NCBI GenBank assembly: GCA_946623765.1
Contig: CAMORL010000048.1
Coordinates: 1 to 10,993 of the forward strand
Direction of reading: 5' to 3'
DNA length: 10,993 nt
From: an uncultured Clostridia bacterium
Lineage (GTDB): Bacteria; Bacillota_A; Clostridia; Christensenellales; CAG-138
Shown here: positions 1 through 6,828 of the stretch, piece after piece
Layout: every line of letters starts with the position of its first letter
How positions within the stretch are numbered: position 1 is the first letter of the stretch
Notes under the pieces: model-generated
What the model saw: only the letters and a program-made list of their open reading frames with translations
The model's database searches: none
What the model was told of the DNA's origin: nothing
Translations under genes and position numbers: made by a program

Positions 1-63
1 CCAGACTTTTTTGTCAAACGGTTTGATCCCCGCAAAGCGCGGATCGTCTGAAAACTTGTTCAT
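1..63 (-). CDS. Start of a probable DegT/DnrJ/EryC1-type sugar aminotransferase (partial)
   Basis: Only the first 21 codons are present; the gene runs off the left edge. The peptide begins MNKFSDDPRF and ends PFDKKVW at the edge. The ATG at 61-63 has a GAGAGGT ribosome binding site five bases upstream (69-75), which supports a real start. Many PLP-dependent sugar aminotransferases of polysaccharide clusters have a short N-terminal stretch ending in a K-(I/V)-W motif just before the first conserved block, and a CapD-type 4,6-dehydratase gene is commonly followed by such an aminotransferase. The pair would make a 4-amino-4,6-dideoxy sugar nucleotide. The family call is inference from 21 residues and context; that this is a translated gene start is better supported. 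Confidence 0.5.
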   Translation of the reverse strand, partial: MNKFSDDPRFAGIKPFDKKVW

Positions 64-162
64 GGTGTACCTCTCAATACCCGGTTAACGTAAACGGTCC
101 CGCAGCTAAAATGCAGACCGGCAGCCTGTATCGTTTCAAGAAAAGATGTTTCTTCCAAGCGA

Positions 163-186
163 GCGCTTTGTGCGTTTCCAAAGCAC
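163..186 (-). other. Short stem-loop between vanZ-like gene and downstream gene
   Basis: Bases 163-170 and 179-186 can pair as an 8-bp stem (one G-U) around an 8-base loop. No T-run follows on the minus strand, so it is not an intrinsic terminator. It is the only structure seen in the 140-base gap between the VanZ-like gene and the next gene, and it may be chance or an mRNA-stability element. No convincing promoter was seen in this gap, so the downstream gene is probably part of the same operon. Confidence 0.25.
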
Positions 187-203
187 TGTCACTCGATGTA
201 ATA

Positions 204-659
204 CTATTCGATGGCGTTCTTTTTACGATGCAGAATCGCGTTTCGGAACAAACAACCGACCAGAATGCCGATCGATACGCCGATAAGATCGATCCATACG
301 TCGGCAATCATTGCGCCCCGATCGGAGAATATCTGCAGCGTTTCGTCCAGAAACCCCGCCAGAAATCCGGCTGCGGCGCTGTAGAGAATGTTTCCGCGAA
401 GGCAGAACACCAGCAGAAAAGCGAGTGCCGCGAATTCCGCAACATGCGCGATCTTTCGTGCGATATGATCGCCCTGTGCACGAATTCCAACGAAGCGAAG
501 CAGCGGATTGACGATATGCTCTGCAAACCAGCCGCTTTCGCCTGCGGATATGCTTCTCGGAAGGAGCGACTGGGTAAAGATGAACGCAGCGACAAGGACC
601 GTTACGGTCAGCAGAATGATCCGCTTTGCTTTGATCCGTTTATGCTCAGCCGGCTGCAT
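204..659 (-). CDS. VanZ-like family membrane protein
   Basis: A 151-residue integral membrane protein of the VanZ-like family. A basic N terminus is followed by a first membrane helix (about residues 13-30) and at least two or three more. The family signature is clear: RKIAHVAEF near residue 65, then FLDETLQ and DVWIDLIGV toward the C terminus. VanZ itself gives low-level teicoplanin resistance, but most family members in polysaccharide operons have no proven role. The ATG at 657-659 is chosen because AAGGAAG (666-672) lies six bases upstream. An ATG at 684-686 would add nine residues but has no ribosome binding site. The chosen start overlaps the end of the dehydratase gene by 14 bases, which implies translational coupling in the operon. 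Confident in the family, not in the function. Confidence 0.85.
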   Translation of the reverse strand: MQPAEHKRIKAKRIILLTVTVLVAAFIFTQSLLPRSISAGESGWFAEHIVNPLLRFVGIRAQGDHIARKIAHVAEFAALAFLLVFCLRGNILYSAAAGFLAGFLDETLQIFSDRGAMIADVWIDLIGVSIGILVGCLFRNAILHRKKNAIE

Positions 660-2709
660 GCAGCGCTTCCTTCTCTTCCGCACCATGCGTGCCGTACACT
701 GTGATCGGCTTGTTTTCCGATCCGTTGCTCTCCGGATGATAGGTCGACACCATGCCGATCAGCAGATTGCGGATGTGATCGTCGTTTGCGTACGCGGCTT
801 TCATCAGCGTGCCGAGGTTCTTGAAAAACAGTTCCTGATCAAGCGGGATCGGCGTGCCGATGTGGATCAGCTCGTTTTTCGTTTTCTTCAGTCCCTCTGC
901 CGCCATCAGCTTTTCTTCATACAGCTTTTCGCCGGGACGCAGCCCGGTGTACCGGATCTCGATGTCCACATCGGGTTTCAGACCCGCTTGCTTGATCAGA
1001 TTTCTTGCGAGCGTATCGATCTTGACGGGACTTCCCATATCGAGGACAAAGATTTCTCCGCCCTTTGCATAAGTTCCGGCAAGCATGACCAGACTGACCG
1101 CTTCCGGAATCGTCATGAAATAACGAATGATGTCCGGATGCGTGACCGTAACCGGTCCGCCCTTCTCGATCTGTTTCTTGAACAGCGGGATGACGGAACC
1201 GTTGCTTCCCAAAACGTTTCCGAAGCGCACGGCGACAAACTCCGTTTTGCAGTTGCGGAACACTTCGCCCGTCCCGTCCTTATCGGCATTCTCGTATCCT
1301 TCATGCGTAAAGAACTGCGGAATTTCGGCGGCTTTCCCTGCTTTGACTTTGGCGTCAAAACACTGTACGACCATCTCGCACAGACGCTTGCTTGCGCCCA
1401 TTGCATTGGTCGGATTGACGGCCTTGTCCGTGGAGATCAGAACAAACCGCTCGCAGCCGTGGATCATCGCCGCATAGGCCGTTTTATACGTGCCGAATAC
1501 ATTGTTCTTGATTGCCTCGCACGGGCTGTCCTCCATCAGCGGTACATGCTTATGCGCCGCCGCATGGTAGACGATCTCGGGGCGGTACGTGCTGAATATC
1601 TTGAACATCCTGCGGCTGTCGCGTACGGAGGCGATCAGAACCACAAGATCCAACGCCGGATAACGGTCCTTCAGTTCCTGCTGAATGTCGTATGCGTTAT
1701 TCTCATAGATATCAAGGATAATCAGCTGCTTCGGATCGTGCGCTGCAATCTGTCGGCAAAGCTCGCTTCCGATGGATCCGCCGCCGCCCGTTACAAGCAC
1801 GGTCTTGCCGTTGATGAACGAATAAACGCCGGAAAGATCTGCGCGGATCGGATCGCGTCCAAGCAGATCCTCCACCGCAACGTCCTTCATCGCGCCGACC
1901 GTGACCTGCCCGGAGATCAGCTGATAGATGCCGGGAAGCTGCTTGAGTTCGCAGTCGGTTTCGTTGCAGATCGCAAGAATATCGCGTCTCTGTTCCGCCG
2001 TCGCGCTCGGAATGGCAAAGTAGATCTTATCGATATGATACTTGTCAATGCTGGTCAATATCTCGTCCCGCCCGCCGACAATCTCAACGCCTTCCAAAAA
2101 CCGGTTCTTTTTATTCGGATCGTCGTCAATGATGCAAACGACCTTATCCTGTGAATCCGGATTTGTGAGGATGTCCTTTAAGATCATCTGTCCGGCATTG
2201 CCTGCTCCGATCAGCATGACAAGCGACCGACTTGCCCGGTTCTGAATCCGACGGGTCCTGAAATCCGCAAGCAAACGGTAGGAAAACCGGATACAGATCA
2301 AAAGGATCGTCTGAATCAATCCGCCGCCGATATAGTAAGAGATCGGCATGCGGTGAATGATCAGCGTGATTGCGGCGGCATGCACGGCGGAAAGCAGTAT
2401 CGAGACTTCAAAGGTACGGATCAGTTCTCTGAGCCCGACATATCGAAGCAGCGGCCGGTAAAGCCGGAATATCCAAAGGACCAGGATCGCGAATGCCGCA
2501 AAGAACGGTATAAACCAGCCGTAAGCTTCCAGATACTGTTTTTCGATCCTTGAGAAAATAAAATCGAACCGCATCCAGAGCGCAAGAAAATAGGATAAAA
2601 CGACTGCCAAATAGTCGCAAACAGCAAGCGTAATCGGCAGAAGCATCTGCTTCCGGCTTTTTCGGAACACGCCCGGCTGATTGTCTTGTTCGTTCTGTTG
2701 TCTGTTCAT
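646..2709 (-). CDS. Membrane-bound nucleotide-sugar 4,6-dehydratase, CapD/PglF/FlaA1 family
   Basis: A 687-residue protein of the long FlaA1/WbpM/PglF type, expected to convert UDP-N-acetylglucosamine to a 4-keto-6-deoxy sugar nucleotide for envelope polysaccharide or glycan synthesis. Residues about 22-145 form four membrane helices. A first Rossmann-like domain carries GAGNAGQ (168-174). The catalytic SDR domain carries the nucleotide-binding TGGGGSIGSE (307-316), TDKA (427-430) and NAMGASKR (435-442). In the last motif Met437 stands where classical SDR enzymes have the catalytic Tyr, as in other long membrane-bound members, and Lys441 is kept. PDIIRYFMTIPEA and LRPGEKLYEE are also typical. 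About 35 extra residues (roughly 452-487) lie between CEMVVQ and the FVAVRFGN motif. A GGAG ribosome binding site lies eight bases before the ATG. It sits 60 bases after the LCP gene in the same operon. Exact substrate is inferred. Confidence 0.93.
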   Translation of the reverse strand: MNRQQNEQDNQPGVFRKSRKQMLLPITLAVCDYLAVVLSYFLALWMRFDFIFSRIEKQYLEAYGWFIPFFAAFAILVLWIFRLYRPLLRYVGLRELIRTFEVSILLSAVHAAAITLIIHRMPISYYIGGGLIQTILLICIRFSYRLLADFRTRRIQNRASRSLVMLIGAGNAGQMILKDILTNPDSQDKVVCIIDDDPNKKNRFLEGVEIVGGRDEILTSIDKYHIDKIYFAIPSATAEQRRDILAICNETDCELKQLPGIYQLISGQVTVGAMKDVAVEDLLGRDPIRADLSGVYSFINGKTVLVTGGGGSIGSELCRQIAAHDPKQLIILDIYENNAYDIQQELKDRYPALDLVVLIASVRDSRRMFKIFSTYRPEIVYHAAAHKHVPLMEDSPCEAIKNNVFGTYKTAYAAMIHGCERFVLISTDKAVNPTNAMGASKRLCEMVVQCFDAKVKAGKAAEIPQFFTHEGYENADKDGTGEVFRNCKTEFVAVRFGNVLGSNGSVIPLFKKQIEKGGPVTVTHPDIIRYFMTIPEAVSLVMLAGTYAKGGEIFVLDMGSPVKIDTLARNLIKQAGLKPDVDIEIRYTGLRPGEKLYEEKLMAAEGLKKTKNELIHIGTPIPLDQELFFKNLGTLMKAAYANDDHIRNLLIGMVSTYHPESNGSENKPITVYGTHGAEEKEALHAAG

Positions 2710-2769
2710 AACTGCATCTCCGTCCTCTTCCGGTTTTCCGCGCGAGTCGCTTTCTCTCCCGCTCCGCCG

Positions 2770-4362
2770 TTACCGGAAGTCCACATATACTTCGTTGATC
2801 ACGCTGTCTTTGGTATACCAAAGATCCGTGCTGTAATTCCACTTCAGTTTGATCGGATTGTCAAAAGCTTCATTCAGTGCGTCTCCGCTTTTTTTCAGCT
2901 TCTTTTCCAACTCCCGCATCGTTTTGAGATACTGTTCAAACTGCGCAGTCTCCTCGTCGGAAGCTTTTCCGTCATAATGCTTCTGACGCCAGTCATCTGC
3001 AAGACGATATACCTGCAGCAAATCCGTATAATCCTTCCAGCACAGCGCGTATGCGGATTTCTGCTCCTCGCTCATTGCCGCCGAATCCGGCAGCGCATGA
3101 ACGGCGTCAAACAGTTTTTTGGTAAGATTCAGGTACTGAATCGCCCGGAATCCGTCCTTATGCAGAAACTTCTCGTATTCCGTGGAGTTGTATCCGATCG
3201 GTGCGGCGTCGATCCCGTACACTTTCTTCAGAATGTCCTTTCGCGCCTGCTGATCGATGAAGCAGTATGCCCATTCGTACTGCAGATGCGTTTCGCCCTG
3301 AATGCTGTACGTCTGAATGCTGTCCGCATCGATTTCCTTCGCAAAATTCGCCAGCGCAGCGGTCTGGGCAGGCGTGGTATTCGTATAGACATTGTCGCCC
3401 ATCGTCTTGAGAAGGTCCGGGATCATGGAAAGCGTGCCTTCCTGCTTGAGCTTCTTGAAGATTGCGACCAGCATCTTTCTCTGACGTGCGGTCCGCTTCG
3501 AATCCAATCCGCCGGCGGATCTGCGCATGCGCATGTATGCCATGACGCCCTGTCCGTCAAGATGGCGTCTGCCGCGTCCGATCGTACGTCCGTCAAACGT
3601 ATGCAGTGTGATATCCACATCAAAGTCGATCCCGCCGATCATATCGACCAGATCAATCAGCGCCTGGAAATCAACGCCGTAATAATACGGAATGGAAACG
3701 CCGCCGAGCCATTCCTCTGCCGTACGGCAGCTCAGTTCGAAGCCGGCTTTCGGATTCTGCATACCGCCGCCGACGTTGAATACGCCGTTGAATTTGTAGA
3801 ATCCGGAATAACCGGTCACCTTCGTCAGACAATCGCGCGCGATGGAAATCAGGCTGACTTCTTTCGTATCGAAGTTAACCGCCAGAACAATATTGGCGTC
3901 GGTATGCGGCATCGACCCGCTCGTCGATTTGCCGTTTTCATACGCGTCTATCCCGAACAGCGCAATATTCACGATCCCGTGCGTTTCGACGGATTGTTCT
4001 TCCGTCGGCGGTTCCGTCGGAATCGGCTCTCCCGTCTGAATCAGCTCTTCCGGATTACCGGTCGGCTCGATTGCCGGAACCGGTGAAGCCGGCATCGGGA
4101 TCGGCGTAGCGCCCGGTTCATCGGAGGGCAAATACGCGCTGATGTCGAATATCGGCGTCGCTTCTGCCGTTGCGTTTGCTGTCGTATACACGGTTTTGTC
4201 GAAGAACGCGTCCGGCCGTTTCAGAATATGCCACGCATAGATTCCTCCCGCAGCCAGCGCCAGCACGAGTACGCCGAGAATACTCCAGAGGACGATCTTT
4301 TTTGTCTTCGATTTCTTTTTCGATTTTTGTTTCAGGGTTTTCTGCTCTGTCAATTCCGTCAT
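2770..4362 (-). CDS. LytR-CpsA-Psr (LCP) family protein with C-terminal extension
   Basis: A 530-residue membrane-anchored protein of the LCP family, which transfers lipid-linked polymers (capsule, teichoic acid) onto peptidoglycan outside the cell. A very basic cytoplasmic stretch (residues 1-22) precedes one membrane helix (about 23-45). A low-complexity Pro/Thr/Glu linker (about 64-125) follows, then the LCP domain (about 130-310). Its signatures are NIALFGIDA (132-140), SIARD (173-177), KFNGVFNVGG (190-199), YYYGVDF, and the Arg-rich YMRMR...KRTARQRKML stretch (276-298). The retained Arg176 and Asp177, with the later arginines, correspond to the family's pyrophosphate/metal-binding residues. 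After the domain lies a long, charged, mostly helical tail (about 395-500) that is not part of the LCP fold. GGGAG lies eight bases before the ATG. The position after the kinase gene matches a CpsA role; assignment to capsule attachment is inferred. Confidence 0.9.
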   Translation of the reverse strand: MTELTEQKTLKQKSKKKSKTKKIVLWSILGVLVLALAAGGIYAWHILKRPDAFFDKTVYTTANATAEATPIFDISAYLPSDEPGATPIPMPASPVPAIEPTGNPEELIQTGEPIPTEPPTEEQSVETHGIVNIALFGIDAYENGKSTSGSMPHTDANIVLAVNFDTKEVSLISIARDCLTKVTGYSGFYKFNGVFNVGGGMQNPKAGFELSCRTAEEWLGGVSIPYYYGVDFQALIDLVDMIGGIDFDVDITLHTFDGRTIGRGRRHLDGQGVMAYMRMRRSAGGLDSKRTARQRKMLVAIFKKLKQEGTLSMIPDLLKTMGDNVYTNTTPAQTAALANFAKEIDADSIQTYSIQGETHLQYEWAYCFIDQQARKDILKKVYGIDAAPIGYNSTEYEKFLHKDGFRAIQYLNLTKKLFDAVHALPDSAAMSEEQKSAYALCWKDYTDLLQVYRLADDWRQKHYDGKASDEETAQFEQYLKTMRELEKKLKKSGDALNEAFDNPIKLKWNYSTDLWYTKDSVINEVYVDFR

Positions 4363-4532
4363 TGTTTTTTCTCCCGAACGATAAGGTCGCTTTCATTTTT
4401 TCGTTGCCTTCGGCATGCGGCGCGGAAAAACCCGCTCTGCATTACGAAAAAACGCTGTGTTCCGCCGTTCTGCAACGGGTCGGCTATGGCCGCGCACCGT
4501 CCGAATCGGCGTCTTTTGCCCCCCTTGTTCTG
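4363..4532 (-). other. 170-base intergenic gap inside the operon, with weak hairpins
   Basis: This is the longest gap inside the polysaccharide operon. On the minus strand a 5-bp hairpin (4465-4469 with 4474-4478, loop of four) is followed, after 12 unpaired bases, by six T (4447-4452). A short TGCC-GAA-GGCA hairpin lies further on, before the LCP ribosome binding site. The spacing between stem and T-run is too long for a standard intrinsic terminator. No sigma-A promoter was recognised. It could be a weak pause site or processing site, or carry no function. Confidence 0.3.
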
Positions 4533-6053
4533 TCAGAGAAGATTCGAAAGAATTTCCTCAGACGCGCGCATTACAGCTTTCCACTCCTCCGGATAACGCT
4601 GTTTCACGCTTTGCCACTCCGAATACCCCGTCTTCGTTCCGTGGATATCGCTTCCGACGGCAACGATCTTGCCTTCTTTCATCCAGTCGCGGAGATAACC
4701 GCTTTGAATGTACTTCATCAGCGCCGAAACATTGACCTGTCCGCTGACGTTCTCCATGGAAAGGAGCGTTTCTACCTGTTTCTTTTCGTAGCGGTCCACA
4801 TGCGCAAGAACGATCTGAATATCCGAGCGCGCGCTGAGCGCTTCGACGGAGTCGATCAAGCGGTCCGACCATGCCGCAAACGGCATCTCTAAAAGCAGCA
4901 GATTCGTTCCCATCAGGCAAAGGTCCTCGATATGCGGCATCTGATCGATCCCTTCGAATGCAAGGACCTCCGCCCCGAGGATGATCTTCGGCGCATCCCG
5001 ATCCAGCTGCGGTTTCAGATTCATCCAGCAGCGTGCGCGCTGCTCCAGAAACGCCTCCACGCTCATCTGTTCCCCATAGAAATGCGATGTTGCGCAGATC
5101 ACGTCGACACCGGCATCCTTTGCAAGCCGAACCTGCTTCAGAGAGGTTTCGACGTCCTTGCTGCCGTGATCGCAGCCGGGAAGAATGTGCGCGTGAAAGT
5201 CAATGTCCGCAGCGCTCTTGGCAGACGGCGCCTTCCGCGTAACCGCGGTTCTTTCCGGTGCGGAATTCGCACCATAGCCATACTTGTAGCCGTATTTGTA
5301 ACCGTACTTATAGCCGTACTTATACCCGTATTTGTAGCCGTACTTGCCGCCCTGCTTGAGATTCAGATCGTTGATAACGACGCCGCAGATCCGTGCGCCT
5401 GCGCTTTGCAGCGTGCTCTCGGCCTCCGTGAGATCTCTCTGCTTTGTTTTGCCTGACCGGGTGACAAGCACCATTCCGTCGACAACGCGGGATACGATCT
5501 GCGCGTCTGCGACTTCGTTGATCGGAGGTGTGTCGATGATAATATAATTGTATCGTCTGCGAAAGCGGTCGATCGCGTTCTGGAACGCGGCGGACGCCAG
5601 CATCTCCGACGGATTCGGAGGAATCTTGCCGCAGCAAATAATCGACAGCGGAATGCCGTCTACCTGATATACCTCACAGACGTCAACCTTTGCAATGAGG
5701 TCGCTCATTCCGTTTTTGGTGTGAATGTTCCATAGTCTTGCAATATTCGGCTTGCGCATATCGCAGTCGATGAGGAGCGTCTTTTTCCCGAGCATCGCAA
5801 AAGAAACCGCAATGTTCGACGCGGTCAGGCTTTTCCCTTCGGAAGGGTTCGCGCTCGTAACGCCGAAAACCTTGCATCCGCGGTCGTTCATGGATGCCAC
5901 GCTGTACATCAGATTCGTACGGAGCTGAACATAGGCTTCGCGAATGGCGAATGCGCTTGTATCGGTCAGGATCTTTTTCCGGTTCTCCTTAATCAGCGCG
6001 CGATCTTCCTGTTTGCGATTCTGTTCGGAATTCTTTCGTGATAACTTACTCAT
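4533..6053 (-). CDS. Fused CpsD-type tyrosine autokinase and CpsB-type PHP tyrosine phosphatase
   Basis: A 506-residue fusion of two capsule regulators that are normally separate genes. Residues about 25-235 are a BY-kinase (CpsD/Wze type), a P-loop ATPase that autophosphorylates on tyrosine when activated by its membrane partner CpsC. Seen are Walker A with SEGKS (71-75), Walker A' LLIDCDMRKP (93-102) and Walker B IIIDTPP (171-177). Residues 237-260 are six perfect KYGY repeats, the tyrosine cluster. After a linker, residues about 283-506 are a PHP-fold phosphatase like CpsB/YwqE: DFHAHILPG (285-293), Glu362, EMPF (389-392), LAHVDRY (416-422) and GSDIHG (467-472). The usual DDG after the first histidine motif reads DHG (295-297). 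The ATG at 6051-6053 is chosen because GAGAGGAG (6061-6068) lies seven bases upstream. It overlaps the cpsC-like gene by eight bases, so the two are probably coupled. Both domain calls are firm; the self-regulation is inferred. Confidence 0.93.
   Translation of the reverse strand: MSKLSRKNSEQNRKQEDRALIKENRKKILTDTSAFAIREAYVQLRTNLMYSVASMNDRGCKVFGVTSANPSEGKSLTASNIAVSFAMLGKKTLLIDCDMRKPNIARLWNIHTKNGMSDLIAKVDVCEVYQVDGIPLSIICCGKIPPNPSEMLASAAFQNAIDRFRRRYNYIIIDTPPINEVADAQIVSRVVDGMVLVTRSGKTKQRDLTEAESTLQSAGARICGVVINDLNLKQGGKYGYKYGYKYGYKYGYKYGYKYGYGANSAPERTAVTRKAPSAKSAADIDFHAHILPGCDHGSKDVETSLKQVRLAKDAGVDVICATSHFYGEQMSVEAFLEQRARCWMNLKPQLDRDAPKIILGAEVLAFEGIDQMPHIEDLCLMGTNLLLLEMPFAAWSDRLIDSVEALSARSDIQIVLAHVDRYEKKQVETLLSMENVSGQVNVSALMKYIQSGYLRDWMKEGKIVAVGSDIHGTKTGYSEWQSVKQRYPEEWKAVMRASEEILSNLL
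5274..5345 (-). repeat. Six in-frame 12-bp units coding KYGY (tyrosine cluster)
   Basis: Seventy-two bases encode KYGY six times without interruption, giving 12 tyrosines and 6 lysines in 24 residues. All six 12-bp units differ from each other in DNA, yet every difference is synonymous (AAG/AAA, TAC/TAT, GGC/GGG/GGT). That points to selection on the peptide rather than a fresh slippage expansion. Tyrosine-rich clusters are the autophosphorylation sites of BY-kinases; a YGX-type repeat is known at the end of pneumococcal CpsD. Confidence 0.95.
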
Positions 6054-6828
6054 TGACGATCTCCTCTCCCAGCGCGACTTCCCAGGTGTCGATCTCATCG
6101 CTGCTGATCACGATCATCGGCACCGTGCCGATTACCGGGCAGTTGCTGACCTTCTGAACCTCTTCGGAGGTATAGATGGTCGTATCCAGATAAGCGCGCA
6201 GCAGGAAGAATACGGCTGCAATAATAAACCCTGCCGCAAAGCCGATCACGACGTTGCGCGTGAGATTCGGACTGGAAGGCGATCTCGGAACGGTCGCATA
6301 GTCCACAATCTCCACGCCGCCCGCTTTCGTGATGCGGACGATCTGATCCGGCACGTACTTTGCAAAGGTGTTTGCAATGTTTGCGGACAGCACAGGATTC
6401 TCCGTGGTAATGTCGATCTGTATGAGCTTGGTTCCGTTCGGAACGGAGACCGACGTATACCCCGACAGCGACGCCGTCGTAATCTTCCTTTCGTTGTACT
6501 CCGGGTGTTCCTCCATGAAGCGCTCCGAGACCACATCAAGAACCGAATTGCTCTTTACAATGACCTGATACGTCTTGATGAGGTTATCCGCCGCCGCCAG
6601 CTCGCTGCTGCTGATGGAGCCCGTCTGATTCTGTTCCGCCGTCGTGAACACGTACATCGTCGTATGCGCCGTGTATTTCTTTTTGATCAGAAAGTGCGTC
6701 GCAAGACCGACGCCGAGCGCGACAACGAGTCCGGCGATCAAGATGAAGAACCACTTCGAGAGCAAAATCTGGAAAACATCCGCCAGATTGATCTCGATCT
6801 CATTTTTGTCCTTTCTCACCTGTTCCAA
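6046..6828 (-). CDS. Wzz/CpsC/YveK-type polysaccharide chain-length regulator and kinase activator
   Basis: A Gram-positive Wzz-domain protein of about 260 residues, usual for CpsC/CapA/YveK. Such proteins span the membrane twice, control polymer length, and present a cytoplasmic C-terminal tail that activates the partner tyrosine kinase. A short cytoplasmic N terminus with the helix NLADVFQIL is followed by membrane helix 1 (about residues 26-48), an external domain, a Pro-rich stretch PRSPSSPN, membrane helix 2 (about 191-213), then a tail of nearly 50 residues ending EEIVNE. The tail's EEVQKVSNCPVIGTVP is typical of the family. The start is a TTG. The TTG at 6826-6828 is preferred because AAAGGA (6838-6843) is nine bases upstream; another TTG at 6832-6834 would add two residues but is only three bases from that site. 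It is the first gene of the operon and overlaps the kinase gene by eight bases. Confidence 0.9.
   Translation of the reverse strand: MEQVRKDKNEIEINLADVFQILLSKWFFILIAGLVVALGVGLATHFLIKKKYTAHTTMYVFTTAEQNQTGSISSSELAAADNLIKTYQVIVKSNSVLDVVSERFMEEHPEYNERKITTASLSGYTSVSVPNGTKLIQIDITTENPVLSANIANTFAKYVPDQIVRITKAGGVEIVDYATVPRSPSSPNLTRNVVIGFAAGFIIAAVFFLLRAYLDTTIYTSEEVQKVSNCPVIGTVPMIVISSDEIDTWEVALGEEIVNE

Noticed and set aside
660..686. Upstream ATG for the VanZ-like gene at 684-686
   Set aside because: It has no ribosome binding site, whereas the ATG at 657-659 has AAGGAAG at good spacing.
508..2154. Open frame of 548 codons on the plus strand
   Set aside because: It lies wholly antisense to the dehydratase gene (with its conserved motifs) and the VanZ-like gene, its product shows no family signature, and no promoter or ribosome binding site precedes it.
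2686..4086. Open frame of 466 codons on the plus strand
   Set aside because: It is antisense to the LCP gene, with no recognisable domain. It is a codon-bias mirror of the real gene.
4447..4478. Intrinsic terminator within the operon
   Set aside because: The hairpin stem is only 5 bp and the T-run starts 12 bases after it. It is kept only as a weak possible pause site.
5274..5345. CRISPR-like or satellite tandem repeat
   Set aside because: The 12-bp units are contiguous, have no spacers, and are in-frame codons for KYGY inside a conserved fusion protein.
6054..6098. Upstream ATG for the kinase-phosphatase at 6096-6098
   Set aside because: It would lengthen the overlap with the cpsC-like gene to 53 bases and has no clear ribosome binding site. 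The ATG at 6051-6053 has a strong one.
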